This document shows positions 17,597 to 26,540 of a stretch of DNA of 64,000 bases, in pieces. Origin of the DNA: Tichowtungia sp964398915. GTDB lineage: Bacteria; Verrucomicrobiota; Kiritimatiellia; Kiritimatiellales; Tichowtungiaceae. The notes under the pieces are model-generated. The model was not told the DNA's origin and ran no database searches. It saw only the letters and a program-made list of their open reading frames with translations. A program made the translations under genes and the position numbers. The stretch lies in contig CAYNOR010000001.1 of assembly GCA_964398915.1 (NCBI GenBank), forward strand, positions 186,001-250,000, given 5' to 3'. Numbering within the stretch: position 1 is the stretch's first letter; the number at the start of each line of letters is the position of its first letter.

Positions 17597-18175
17597 TTAG
17601 GATTCGTAGTTATGGAAACGTTTCATCCGACGCGAGGCCCAAGCCAGACCGCCGCCGATAAATGCCAGCAACGCCGTCGCCGGTTCAGGAACCGCGGCAT
17701 ACTGTGTATTGACATCACCGAAACCATTGAAAGCGGGGCCCACTGATCCACCGCTGGTCGGAATAGCCCAGTTCACGTCACCTACAACTGAATGAACCCC
17801 GGCCCAACCGGTTCCGTCACTCCAAACCGCATAATACTTCTGACCTGCAGTAACACCGGTGAAGGTTTGCTGATCCTGGGGACCATCAGCATATCCATCC
17901 CACCAGAAACTGCCGGAATAAATCACCTTGTCATCATCCTGAGCGAACGTATCGGTCAGATTGAGATCAGCGACACCGCCGAAGTTATATCCATCGAGAC
18001 CATCTCCGGAAGTATCGGCGATCAGCATAAAAAAACCATCCGTCATGCTTACCGCAGTACCACTGGAATCAGTCAGATCATTGCCCGTCGGGCCGATAAT
18101 CGCTGAGACATCACCATATGCGGCAAATCCAGCCGCCATCATAAACATTGTCATAATTATTTTTTTCATTGTCAT
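17597..18175 (-). CDS. PEP-CTERM sorted exported protein
   Basis: 192 aa. The signal peptide ends AAYG. The C-terminus has the PEP-CTERM signal: VPEPATALLAFIGGGLAWAS followed by the basic tail RRMKRF. Such proteins are processed by an exosortase (not in this window) and delivered to the surface or extracellular matrix. The body is a Gly/Asp-rich beta protein with DTSGDGLDGYNFGG and aromatic-rich WWDGYADG. It lies 26 bp before the beta-helix gene, so the two are likely co-transcribed. Confidence 0.88.
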   Translation of the reverse strand: MTMKKIIMTMFMMAAGFAAYGDVSAIIGPTGNDLTDSSGTAVSMTDGFFMLIADTSGDGLDGYNFGGVADLNLTDTFAQDDDKVIYSGSFWWDGYADGPQDQQTFTGVTAGQKYYAVWSDGTGWAGVHSVVGDVNWAIPTSGGSVGPAFNGFGDVNTQYAAVPEPATALLAFIGGGLAWASRRMKRFHNYES

Positions 18176-18188
18176 AATCTTTCTTTTT

Positions 18189-19178
18189 TTAGTTAATCGG
18201 ATTGTTCACAGCCCACGTACTCGCCGGAGCCCCGGCACTTCGACGAAGAATGAATCCTGTACCTGCAGACAACACATTAGTATTTGCATAGGTAGAGCCT
18301 TGGTACCACCCCGGCTGAAAGCTGGGCGGACGCCCACCCACATAGTAGGTATACACAATTGGTGATTTATTTATTCCGGCCGCATTATTATTGACTACAA
18401 GTAACTGTCCTAATCCGGAAACATTAAGTTCCCCCAACATCATGTCGGTCGGAAGTCCGGACAGATACAAGTCATTGGCCGAAGCACTTGCGGCAATCGC
18501 CTTATTGACATCGGTAGCAGGAACCAACCCGCTGACAGCTACAGTCAATGCAGCGGCATTCCCGCTATTACGAACCAGTACAAATGTTTCCGGCTCAAGA
18601 ACCTTGTTGTTCGACAATGTTGACCCCTGATACCAACCTGGCGTAAAACTTGGCGGACGACCGCTTGCATAATACGCATACACAACTGCCGATTTATTAA
18701 TCCCGGTCGCTGCTGAATTAGGAATCAGTATTTGCGTGGTGGATTTGAAGGTGACATCCTTTAACTCGGGAGCAAAGACAGACCCCAGCGTGTGATGTGC
18801 AAAAACGGCTACACTGTCACCAACCTGAAGATCGGCTAAAATGTTGCTGTTGCTCACCTGCACACCGGCTGAACCGTTCGCACTGATCGTACTCCACATA
18901 CCTTCGGCTGCTCCGCTGGTGATACGGAGATAATATCCGCCACCTGCGTACGCTCCGCCTGTCAGTACTGCGTCAACACCAACTTCACTCCCGTTGATGC
19001 TGTTCACCGTCGCTTCAAATTCCATTTCATTGCTGAATGGAACCGAGACGACAGCGTCTGAATTTGCCGGAACTGTAACGGTTGTATAACCGACAGCCGA
19101 CGAATTCTGAGCCGCGTAACCTCCCGCGGCCAATGCCAGCAGCGCTGCTGCTGTTATCGCACTTGCTTTCATCTTCAT
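18189..19178 (-). CDS. Exported protein resembling the TIGR02597 family of Verrucomicrobia
   Basis: 329 aa from the ATG at 19178, chosen because AGGAGA sits eight bases before it and the preceding in-frame ATG (19196) would consume that site. The signal peptide ends GGYAAQ. The protein carries two copies of a module: INKSAVVYAYYASGRPPSFTPGWYQGST and INKSPIVYTYYVGGRPPSFQ... (internal repeat about 125 residues apart). The pattern of Asn-Lys-Ser, GRPPSF and GWYQGS matches my memory of TIGR02597, a Verrucomicrobia-specific family without assigned function. It appears to be first in the leftward operon of exported proteins. Confidence 0.7.
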   Translation of the reverse strand: MKMKASAITAAALLALAAGGYAAQNSSAVGYTTVTVPANSDAVVSVPFSNEMEFEATVNSINGSEVGVDAVLTGGAYAGGGYYLRITSGAAEGMWSTISANGSAGVQVSNSNILADLQVGDSVAVFAHHTLGSVFAPELKDVTFKSTTQILIPNSAATGINKSAVVYAYYASGRPPSFTPGWYQGSTLSNNKVLEPETFVLVRNSGNAAALTVAVSGLVPATDVNKAIAASASANDLYLSGLPTDMMLGELNVSGLGQLLVVNNNAAGINKSPIVYTYYVGGRPPSFQPGWYQGSTYANTNVLSAGTGFILRRSAGAPASTWAVNNPIN

Positions 19179-19196
19179 TCTTTCTCCTGTTTTCAT

Positions 19197-19681
19197 TCCT
19201 GTTTATCCCCGGGTTCCGCCTGAAACAGTCCTGATCCCTTTCTGAACTGTCCTCCGGCGGTTCCCGCCTTTTTTCTGTCCAAAGCCTTTTTCTTCCGCGC
19301 CTGACGTTTTGATTCTCCTGAATCTTTTTTATTTTGTGTCCGCGCTTCTGAAACAGGCTCGTCCTGAAATTCACGGAAAAATCTAAAAAATCTTCGTTCG
19401 GTTTTGATGTGCTGTTGTTTTTATTTCCGTTAAATCGCTGCCGCGTTGCGGAGCAGTTGTCAGTTGCATTTTACCGGGTTGTCCGTCCTCCGCCCTCAGT
19501 CATCCGTCATCAATCCCTGTTAAGGTCTAAAGTCTGCCTTCTTCCATTCGCCCGGCAATCTACGGAAACTGTGTTTGGGTTTTGTGAGCCGTTTTTTTAT
19601 TTACCGTGTGTTTTGTGTGCGTCCTTTTACCCGCATAAAGCCCTTGCAAATAAAGGCCGGAACGAAATCTGCCGCTCTCCG
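19197..19681. other. Intergenic region with heptamer repeats, no gene seen
   Basis: About 485 bp between the TIGR02597-like gene and the zinc-ribbon gene. It should hold the promoter of the leftward exported-protein operon. 19480-19536 has 7-bp units (GTCCTCC, GCCCTCA, GTCATCC, GTCATCA, then AAGGTCT, AAAGTCT). No 11-bp Pho-type array was found. The reading frames here look non-coding. Confidence 0.6.
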
Positions 19682-19930
19682 TTATTTCCATATCCCGGAA
19701 CAAGACACGGCGTCTTCATCCGAAGCTGGGATGTAAAACGGCTTGAATCCCTGCTCGATCAGCAGCGAACACAACCCCGGCAGGTGGATGTATTGCGAAT
19801 GACATATGCGACATGAATAGGCCCGGGCGATAAACAGCGGTCTCCACCGCCGGGATTTCGCCATCCGATACCGTCCGGTTCCCCCGCAAAACGGGCAGCA
19901 GGCTCCCGCTGAGTGAATTTTTATTTTCAT
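19682..19930 (-). CDS. Small zinc-ribbon protein
   Basis: 82 aa. Two knuckles, CPFCGG (near residue 12) and CRICHS (near residue 41), separated by a basic linker (YRMAKSRRWRPLFIARAY), form a four-cysteine zinc ribbon. GGAGAG lies eight bases upstream of the ATG. Such short ribbon proteins are often nucleic-acid associated, but no function can be assigned. It is a stand-alone gene between the exported-protein operon and the phoB operon. Confidence 0.6.
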   Translation of the reverse strand: MKIKIHSAGACCPFCGGTGRYRMAKSRRWRPLFIARAYSCRICHSQYIHLPGLCSLLIEQGFKPFYIPASDEDAVSCSGIWK

Positions 19931-20035
19931 TGCCGACTCTCCATTTCTGAGAGCAACAATCTAAATCTGCCGTGTGATTTCAGAATTAACCGGCAGTGAA
20001 AAATTGGTTCATTCTCTGCGAGCTCCGGCCAGACA

Positions 20036-20689
20036 TCAGAGGTCCGGGCCGGCTTTATCCGCAAGGCATTGAGAGATCATCAGGTCGTCTCCGCAAAGAC
20101 GCGTACTGATCTGCACGGCCAGCAGAGAAATTTCGCCGGTCTTGCTGCGGAAATATTTTTCGACCAGCTGAAGATGCCGCGCAAAAAACCGGCTGAATCC
20201 GTTTTCCGGGTAAGCATACACCGCAACCGTATAATCTGTTGAGTCGCCGGTTCCGGTCAGGCGGATATGAATCAACGCCTGGTAAAATCCAAAAAAGCGG
20301 CGGCCTTGCGTGTAGTAAGCCAGATCAAATGAATCGGTACCGGTTCTCTGTCCGGCAACCTGCCGGATATCCGTACGCTCTCCGCACTTATTGATATAGA
20401 ACCATGTGCCGTCCGGACTCTGCTCTACCTTGAATTCAGGACGCTTCCCGGGCGGCAAAAGTTTTTCGTATTCCTCCTGCACACGCGTCAGAAAATCCGC
20501 ACGGTTGAGAACATCAACAGCATCCCGCAACGGCACCGGAACGGTTCCATCCGTTTCTGCACCGATGAATTCTTTATTCAGCAGGGCATGCGAAAGATCG
20601 TCAGAAATCAACCCAGCCGTGTCGGACAACTCGACAGCCGATACTGTCACGGACAGGGCCAAAAGAACCAATAACAGGCAGACTCTCAT
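20036..20689 (-). CDS. Secreted protein of unknown function downstream of phoB
   Basis: 217 aa from the ATG at 20689 (a TTG at 20707 is the alternative). The signal peptide ends VSAVE (MRVCLLLVLLALSVTVSA). The mature part has DGTWFYINKCGERTD, FFGFYQALIHIRLTGTGDST and VAVYAYPENGFSRFFARHL, a mixed alpha/beta fold I do not recognise. It starts 53 bp after the phoB stop on the same strand, so it is probably phosphate-regulated with it. The spacer contains AAGTCTA-type heptamers. Confidence 0.65.
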   Translation of the reverse strand: MRVCLLLVLLALSVTVSAVELSDTAGLISDDLSHALLNKEFIGAETDGTVPVPLRDAVDVLNRADFLTRVQEEYEKLLPPGKRPEFKVEQSPDGTWFYINKCGERTDIRQVAGQRTGTDSFDLAYYTQGRRFFGFYQALIHIRLTGTGDSTDYTVAVYAYPENGFSRFFARHLQLVEKYFRSKTGEISLLAVQISTRLCGDDLMISQCLADKAGPDL

Positions 20690-20702
20690 ACAGATTTTAT
20701 CA

Positions 20703-20733
20703 CCCAAAGTCTAAGGCCTATAGTCTATAGAGC
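20703..20733. repeat. Heptamer repeat between phoB and its downstream gene
   Basis: Units AAAGTCT, AAGGCCT, ATAGTCT, ATAGAGC at 7-bp steps. The word is shared with 8970-9006 and 19521-19535, so at least one word family is dispersed rather than private to one site. Confidence 0.75.
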
Positions 20734-20742
20734 CTTCTTCCC

Positions 20743-21435
20743 CTATTTATCACTGAACCGGTATCCAATCCCCCGAACCGTCTCGATATAGTGCCCGGCG
20801 CGTTTAAGCTTACGCCGCAGGCCGACAATCTGCACGTCCACGGAGCGCTCAGTGACCGGATAGTCTTCGCCATGCACCGCATCCACGATCTGATAACGCG
20901 TAAATACCCAGCCGGGACGGCGGGCCAGAAAATGCAGCAGCCGGAATTCCGTCGCGGACAGATCCACCGGCTTGTCTTTCACCGTAACCTCGTGACGACC
21001 CGGATGGATCACCAGATCATACACCTTGAGCACATCCTCCGGAGACAACTCGGGCGTCGCGGCCCGTCGGCGCAGTACGGCTTTAATCCGCGCTCCCAGA
21101 ATTTTGGGACTGAACGGTTTAACAATGTAGTCGTCTGCACCCAGCTCAAGGCCGGTCACAATATCGCTCTCTTCGCCGCGTGCCGTCATCATCACCACCG
21201 GAATATGCTGTGTGCGCTCACCGCGTTTAAGTATCCGGCAAATTTCCAGACCGTCTTTTCCTGGCAACATTAAATCCAGCAGGATCAGGTCAGGTACAGC
21301 GCGTTCCACCAGTTCCAGTCCGTCTTCTCCAGATTCAGCTTCCAGTACAACGAAGTTTTCGCGTTGCAGATTGTATTTCACCAGCTCGCGGATATCCGCT
21401 TCGTCTTCAATAACCAGTATATTCGTCTTCGTCAT
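20743..21435 (-). CDS. phoB: PhoB-type response regulator
   Basis: 230 aa from the ATG at 21435 (GGAGA six bases upstream; the ATG at 21441 directly abuts that site). N-terminal receiver domain with the acidic pair (VIEDEAD) and phospho-acceptor Asp 54 in LILLDLMLPGKDG, switch Thr in MMTARG and Lys in YIVKPFSP. C-terminal OmpR/PhoB winged helix (LSATEFRLLHFLARRPGWVF, TERSVDVQIVGLRRKL). It presumably activates the Pst, porin, polyphosphate and glycosyltransferase genes through the 11-bp repeats here. No PhoR-type kinase is adjacent; the partner must be elsewhere. An 11-bp array precedes it, suggesting autoregulation. Confidence 0.9.
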   Translation of the reverse strand: MTKTNILVIEDEADIRELVKYNLQRENFVVLEAESGEDGLELVERAVPDLILLDLMLPGKDGLEICRILKRGERTQHIPVVMMTARGEESDIVTGLELGADDYIVKPFSPKILGARIKAVLRRRAATPELSPEDVLKVYDLVIHPGRHEVTVKDKPVDLSATEFRLLHFLARRPGWVFTRYQIVDAVHGEDYPVTERSVDVQIVGLRRKLKRAGHYIETVRGIGYRFSDK

Positions 21436-21483
21436 AAACATTCTCCGGAAACTATTATCCGCTGATAGTAGATAACAGGTGCG

Positions 21484-21521
21484 TTAATGTTTGATAAGAG
21501 CCGGGTTAGAAATGCGTTTAT
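21484..21521 (-). promoter_or_regulatory. Candidate Pho box upstream of phoB
   Basis: + strand units TTAAT (21484), TAAGA (21495), TTAGA (21506) and TTTAT (21517), exactly 11 bp apart; only one unit is a perfect match. Located 49-86 bp upstream of the phoB start, it would give autoregulation. Confidence 0.5.
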
Positions 21522-21559
21522 GATTCCGGGCAGGACTCGTACAGTAATTGGACTTACTG

Positions 21560-21586
21560 CTAACAATAATCTAACATTATCTTAGT
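21560..21586 (+). promoter_or_regulatory. Candidate Pho box upstream of ppx-ppk
   Basis: CTAAC at 21560 and 21571 (11 bp apart), followed by a weaker unit near 21581. The motif is in the same sense relative to ppx as at pstS, so orientation to the gene is conserved. It lies about 40-65 bp before the ppx ATG. Confidence 0.65.
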
Positions 21587-21624
21587 CATCGGATTTGCCG
21601 CCTTATTGTACAGTGGAAAAAAGT

Positions 21625-23202
21625 ATGAAACAGAAACAGCACTTAAAACAAATTGAACCGGTCATCCGGGCCGTCATTGATATCGGCGCCACGGCGGCCC
21701 GCCTGGTCGTGGCGGAAACCAGACCCTCCGGTCCAGTGCATACACTTGAGTTTCTGGAACAGAGCCTGAATCTGGGCAGAGATACCTTCAGCACCGGAAA
21801 AATCAGCGCCGAAACCATCGAGGCGTGCGTGCGGGTCTGCCGGGATTTCAGTGAAGTGCTCCGCGAGTATCAGCTGCACGATCTGTCTGCCATCCGCGCG
21901 GTTGCAACCAGCGCCGTCGCGGAAGCCTCAAACAGTGACGTTCTTCTCGACCGCATTTTCATGTCCACCGGCATTACTGTGGAAGTGCTCGACACCGCCG
22001 AAATCAACCGCTTGACCTATTTCAGTATTCTGCCGCTGCTGCAAAAGGAGCCGTTACTCTGCAAAGGCAATCTGTTGGCGATCGAAGTCGGCGGCGGCAA
22101 CACCACCGCGCTGGGACTGCGCGACGGGACCGTACTGTTCGCACATACCTATCGCTTCGGTTCCTTCCGTACCCGCGAAATGCTGGAAGACGCAAACCTG
22201 CCAGCCGCCCGTTTCCGCGATGTGATCGAAGGAGAAATCCGTTCCGGCGTACGCCCGATTATTGAAAACTTCGCCGAAGAAAAGGATGTCAAAATTCTGA
22301 TCCTCGGCGGCGATGCCCGTCTGGCCGCCGACGAAATCAAACCGGAATGGAATTCCCGTCCGGTTGTTTCCCTGCGCGTTTCATCGCTGGCCGGGTTCAC
22401 CGATCAGGTGCTCGAACTTCCGGTCGAAGGACTCGTCAAAAAATACGGCCTGCCCTTTGCCGCTGCCGAATCGCTCGGCCCAGCCCTGCTGGTCATGCAA
22501 AATATCCCCCGCATGCTTAACTGTAAAACCGTGTATATCGGCGCATCATCCATGCGGGATGGACTCCTCGGTGAAATGGCCGCTGGCGGCGCGTGGGACG
22601 AACGATTTACAAAGCAAATTATTCATTCCGCTATCGAAATCGGACGACATTACCGCTTCGACCGGAAGCATGCTGAAAATGTCGCCGCTCATGCACGGGA
22701 CATTTTCCGGGCAATGCAGAACGAACATAAAATGCTGCCGCGCCACGAAACCGTTCTGACGGTGGCCGCTCTGCTGCACGACATCGGAACTTTTATCAAC
22801 AACCGCAGTCACCATAAACACAGTCAGTATCTAATTGAAAACAGCGATATCTTTGGCCTGAATAAACAGGATCTGACCATCGCCGCCCTGACCGCCCGCT
22901 ACCACCGCAGCGCCCTGCCTAAACCGACCCATCCGGCGTATACCGCCCTCAACCGCACTGACCGGCTGCGTGTCAGCAAGCTCGCCGCTATTCTGCGCGT
23001 AGCGGATGCATTGGACCGAGGACATTCTCAGCGAGTTCAAAATCCGCAGATCGAATTGCTGCCGGATCGCCTGCAAATCGGTGTTCCCAGTCTGCGCGAA
23101 TGCACCGTGGAAGAAATTGCCATCAAAGAAAAGTCGGATCTGTTTGAACAGGTGTACGGCAAACGCGCCGTACTGGTGAAGAGCAGACCGGAACGGAAAT
23201 AA
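21625..23202 (+). CDS. ppx: Exopolyphosphatase/GppA-type phosphatase with HD domain
   Basis: 525 aa from the ATG at 21625 (a TTG at 21595 is an alternative). The Ppx-GppA actin-like fold has the nucleotide/phosphate loops VIDIGATAARLVVAE and AIEVGGGNTTALGL. The C-terminal third carries an HD-type domain (AALLHDIGTFINNRSHHKH, ALTARYHR, AAILRVADALDRGHS). It degrades polyphosphate or pppGpp, linking phosphate and stringent signals. It lies five bases upstream of ppk1, so synthesis and breakdown are co-expressed from a Pho-box promoter. DIGATAARLV differs slightly from the usual DIGSNSxR. Confidence 0.88.
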   Translation: MKQKQHLKQIEPVIRAVIDIGATAARLVVAETRPSGPVHTLEFLEQSLNLGRDTFSTGKISAETIEACVRVCRDFSEVLREYQLHDLSAIRAVATSAVAEASNSDVLLDRIFMSTGITVEVLDTAEINRLTYFSILPLLQKEPLLCKGNLLAIEVGGGNTTALGLRDGTVLFAHTYRFGSFRTREMLEDANLPAARFRDVIEGEIRSGVRPIIENFAEEKDVKILILGGDARLAADEIKPEWNSRPVVSLRVSSLAGFTDQVLELPVEGLVKKYGLPFAAAESLGPALLVMQNIPRMLNCKTVYIGASSMRDGLLGEMAAGGAWDERFTKQIIHSAIEIGRHYRFDRKHAENVAAHARDIFRAMQNEHKMLPRHETVLTVAALLHDIGTFINNRSHHKHSQYLIENSDIFGLNKQDLTIAALTARYHRSALPKPTHPAYTALNRTDRLRVSKLAAILRVADALDRGHSQRVQNPQIELLPDRLQIGVPSLRECTVEEIAIKEKSDLFEQVYGKRAVLVKSRPERK

Positions 23203-23207
23203 CCTTT

Positions 23208-25322
23208 ATGCCGAAAATACAGAAAAAGTTTTTCAACCGCGAACTGAGCTGGCTGGAGTTCAACCGGCGGGTGCTGGAAGAAGCCAGAGATCCGCAGAAT
23301 CCGTTACTGGAACGGCTCAAATTTCTAGCCATCACCGCTTCTAATCTCGACGAATTTTTCATGGTGCGGGTCGGCGGGCTCCAGCTGCTCCGTAAAGCAG
23401 GGAAACGCCAGACCGACGCCGCAGGACTTACACCGCGAATGCAGCTCGAGGCGATTCAGAAAAAAGTCCGACAGATGATCGACGGGCAGTATGAATGCTA
23501 TACGAACGAACTGGAACCAGAGCTGGCGGCCGGCGGCATACAGCGCATAAAACCCGAAGCACTGAACGGGGAGCAGGAACAGTTTTTATCGCGACTGTTC
23601 ACCGAAGAAATCTATCCGGTACTTTCTCCGGTCGCTGCGGCAGACGGACAGCCGTGTCCCGCCATCCAGAATCTCGGTCTGTACATGCTGTTCCGGCTCG
23701 CACCGGAATCCGCAGGACAAAAAGACCGCTATGCCGTTCTTCCGCTGGGCCGGCCTTTTGAACGGTTGATTCCTCTGCCCGCCGGCACCGGCTATTCATT
23801 TATCCTGATCGAAGATCTTATCCGGAAACATGCCGCCCGCTGGTTTTCCGGAACCAGAGTGCTTGAGTGCGCAGCATTCCGGATTACCCGCAACGCGGAT
23901 ATTGCTGTCCGCGAGGACGAAGCGTCCGATCTGCTTTCCGGTATGGCCTCCATTCTTGAAGAACGCCAGTGGAGCAACTGTGTGCGCATCGAAATCGAAG
24001 CGTCCGCCTCCCGCGCCGCACAGCAGTTTCTCTGCAAACTGCTTGAAACCAGCCCGGACGATCTGTTCCGTTTTGACGGACCGCTAAATCTGAAAGATTT
24101 CATGCCGCTGAGCCGGATCGACGGATTCACCGGACTGAAAGCCGAGGCCTGGGATCCGCAGCCTTCGCCAAAAATCAACCGTCATCTTCCGATCTTCAAA
24201 CAGATTGCCGACGGGAATATTCTGCTCTATCACCCATATGAAAGTTTCGATCCGGTGATCCGGCTGATTAAAGAGGCCGCAAACGATCCGTCGGTACTGG
24301 CGATCAAGCAGGTTCTCTACCGTACCGGGTCCGGCAGCCCGATTATCACCGCGCTGGCGGAAGCCGCCGAAGCGGGGAAAGCCGTCACGGTGCTGGTTGA
24401 GCTCAAGGCCCGTTTTGATGAAGAACGCAACATCGGCTGGGCGCAGCAGCTGGAGCAGGCGGGCGTGCAGGTGGTGTATGGCGTACAGGGACTGAAGACA
24501 CACGCCAAGGTCTGCCTGATTGTCCGGAAAGAACCGCAGGGCATCGTGCGCTATGTCCATTACGGAACCGGCAATTACAACGATGCAACCGCCCGGCTCT
24601 ACAGCGATATCAGTTTCATGACCCGCGACGGCGATCTGGGCGCCGATGCATCCGTCTTCTTCAATGCCGTCTGTGGCTGGTCACAACCGTCCGGTTTACG
24701 CAAAGTCTGCATGGCCCCGCTCGGCATCCGCGACCGGCTGATCGAACTGATCGACAGTGAAATTGAACGCAGCCGGCAGAAACAGAAGGCACTGCTTCTG
24801 CTCAAAATGAATTCCCTGGTCGACGAAGCGCTGATCCGCAAACTCTACGAAGCTTCGCAGGCCGGCGTGAAAATCAAACTGAACGTGCGCGGCATCTGCT
24901 GTCTGCGACCCGGTCTGCCGAATCTGAGTAAAAACATTACCGTCACCAGTATCGTCGGGCGCTACCTCGAACATGCGCGTATTTTTTACTTTTACCGGGG
25001 CGGAGAGGAGAAGGTGTTCATTTCCAGTGCCGACTGGATGCCGCGTAATCTCGATCGGCGTGTCGAACTGATGATTCCGGCTGAGGATGAGACAAGCCGT
25101 CAGCGCCTGATTGAAATTATTAAAACGCACTGTGATGATACGGTGAAGAGCTGGACGCTGCTTTCTGACGGAACCTATGTGCGCACAGCAGCCCTGCCGG
25201 GCAAAAAGAAAAGCGTCAACAGCCAGCAGTTCTTTTACAAACAGGCCTGTGAAGCCGTCCACGAAGCGGGCCGCGCCAGCCGAACCGTACTGCGCCCGCA
25301 CCGTCCGGTGAAACGGAAATAA
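23208..25322 (+). CDS. ppk1: Polyphosphate kinase 1
   Basis: 704 aa, usual length for PPK1. The N-terminus has FFNRELSWLEFNRRVLEEA and SNLDEFFMVRVGGL. Catalytic His 432 in LKTHAKVCL is the expected autophosphorylated residue; His 451 in RYVHYGTGNYNDATARLY is the second conserved histidine, 19 residues on, as in E. coli. It makes polyphosphate from ATP. It lies five bases after ppx and is probably translationally coupled. Co-induction of kinase and phosphatase under low phosphate fits stored-phosphate cycling. Confidence 0.97.
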   Translation: MPKIQKKFFNRELSWLEFNRRVLEEARDPQNPLLERLKFLAITASNLDEFFMVRVGGLQLLRKAGKRQTDAAGLTPRMQLEAIQKKVRQMIDGQYECYTNELEPELAAGGIQRIKPEALNGEQEQFLSRLFTEEIYPVLSPVAAADGQPCPAIQNLGLYMLFRLAPESAGQKDRYAVLPLGRPFERLIPLPAGTGYSFILIEDLIRKHAARWFSGTRVLECAAFRITRNADIAVREDEASDLLSGMASILEERQWSNCVRIEIEASASRAAQQFLCKLLETSPDDLFRFDGPLNLKDFMPLSRIDGFTGLKAEAWDPQPSPKINRHLPIFKQIADGNILLYHPYESFDPVIRLIKEAANDPSVLAIKQVLYRTGSGSPIITALAEAAEAGKAVTVLVELKARFDEERNIGWAQQLEQAGVQVVYGVQGLKTHAKVCLIVRKEPQGIVRYVHYGTGNYNDATARLYSDISFMTRDGDLGADASVFFNAVCGWSQPSGLRKVCMAPLGIRDRLIELIDSEIERSRQKQKALLLLKMNSLVDEALIRKLYEASQAGVKIKLNVRGICCLRPGLPNLSKNITVTSIVGRYLEHARIFYFYRGGEEKVFISSADWMPRNLDRRVELMIPAEDETSRQRLIEIIKTHCDDTVKSWTLLSDGTYVRTAALPGKKKSVNSQQFFYKQACEAVHEAGRASRTVLRPHRPVKRK

Positions 25323-25391
25323 TGCAGATGTCTTTTAAGTTGTCACCCGCCGACGCGATTCATATCCTCACTGGAAGAAAAGGAACTTTTT

Positions 25392-26504
25392 ATGGCTGCC
25401 AATAAAACCCGTTGTATCGGAATTCTGACCTCAGGTGGCGACTGTCCCGGATTGAATGCGGCGATTCGCGGGGTCGCCAAAGCCGCGTTGCATAACGGCA
25501 CAAAGGTTATCGGAATTCAGGACGGATTCCGCGGTCTGGTTGAAAACCGCACGGTTTCGCTGGACGACTCCATGGTCAGCGGCATTTTGACGCACGGCGG
25601 CACATTCCTCGGTTCAAGCCGTGACAAGCCGCATAAAATGAACATGGGCGGAAAGATCATGGATATGACCGACGTCGCCGTCGCCAATCTAAAAAAACTG
25701 CATATCGACTGTCTGGTCTGTCTCGGCGGAAACGGCACCCAGAAAAACGCATTGCGGTTGCACGAAAAAGGCGGTGTCAATGTACTGACGCTGCCGAAAA
25801 CCATCGATAACGATGTCGCTGAAACCGACATCACCTTCGGGTTTGATTCTGCCATGTCCATCGCCACGGAAGCCATCGACCGCCTGCACACCACCGCCAC
25901 CAGCCATCACCGCGCCATGATCTGCGAAATCATGGGGCATCAGGCCGGATGGCTCCCGCTCGGCGCGGGAATCGCCGGCGGGGCCGACGTTATCCTGATT
26001 CCGGAAATCCCCTATGACCTGAACGTGGTCGTCGAACACATCATGGCGCGTCGGCATCACAATAAACGGTTTTCAATCATCGCCGTCGCGGAAGGCGCAC
26101 TTTCAAAAAAAGAAGCCGCAGAAGATTCCGCTGGCAAAAAGAGAACGGAACAGCCGGTCGTCCATAAGGAAAAAAACGGTCTGATGCTGATTCAGGAACC
26201 CAAAGCCAACCGCATCGCCCGCGAAATCCAGCAGCTTTCCGGAGTTGAAGTCCGGGTTACGTCGCTGGGACATATTCAACGCGGCGGAACCCCCACAGCC
26301 AACGACCGTCTGCTCTGCACACGGCTGGGAACAAAAGCCGGGCAGTTGCTGGCCGACGGCATTTACAACGTCATGGTCGCGGTTCGCGGACAGGAATGTA
26401 TTTCAGTCCCGCTGGAAAAAGTAGCTGGCATCACCCGCACCGTACCGAAAGATCACCGCTGGATTGAAACCGCCCGGCTGGTCGATACCTGCATGGGAAA
26501 CTGA
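25392..26504 (+). CDS. pfkA: 6-phosphofructokinase, atypical motif set
   Basis: 370 aa. PFK signature: GILTSGGDCPGLNAAIRG at the N-terminus, PKTIDNDVAETDITFGFDSA with the catalytic TIDND, and MGHQAGWLPLGAG. The nucleotide loop reads GGNGTQKNA where most PFKs have GGDGT/S; the usual Asp is Asn. The G after it is the ATP-type residue, while K in PKTIDND is the pyrophosphate-type residue. The phosphoryl donor therefore cannot be read from sequence. RBS AAGGAA lies eight bases upstream. It follows ppk1 by 69 bp. Confidence 0.9.
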   Translation: MAANKTRCIGILTSGGDCPGLNAAIRGVAKAALHNGTKVIGIQDGFRGLVENRTVSLDDSMVSGILTHGGTFLGSSRDKPHKMNMGGKIMDMTDVAVANLKKLHIDCLVCLGGNGTQKNALRLHEKGGVNVLTLPKTIDNDVAETDITFGFDSAMSIATEAIDRLHTTATSHHRAMICEIMGHQAGWLPLGAGIAGGADVILIPEIPYDLNVVVEHIMARRHHNKRFSIIAVAEGALSKKEAAEDSAGKKRTEQPVVHKEKNGLMLIQEPKANRIAREIQQLSGVEVRVTSLGHIQRGGTPTANDRLLCTRLGTKAGQLLADGIYNVMVAVRGQECISVPLEKVAGITRTVPKDHRWIETARLVDTCMGN

Positions 26505-26540
26505 GTTCAGGGATCAGGAGTCAGGGGACAGGAATCAGAT
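26504..26540. repeat. Heptamer repeat supplying a ribosome-binding site
   Basis: Five units at 7-bp steps: TTCAGGG, ATCAGGA, GTCAGGG, GACAGGA, ATCAGAT. Each contains an AGG-type Shine-Dalgarno core. The GACAGGA unit lies eight bases before the ATG of the next small gene. Confidence 0.85.
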
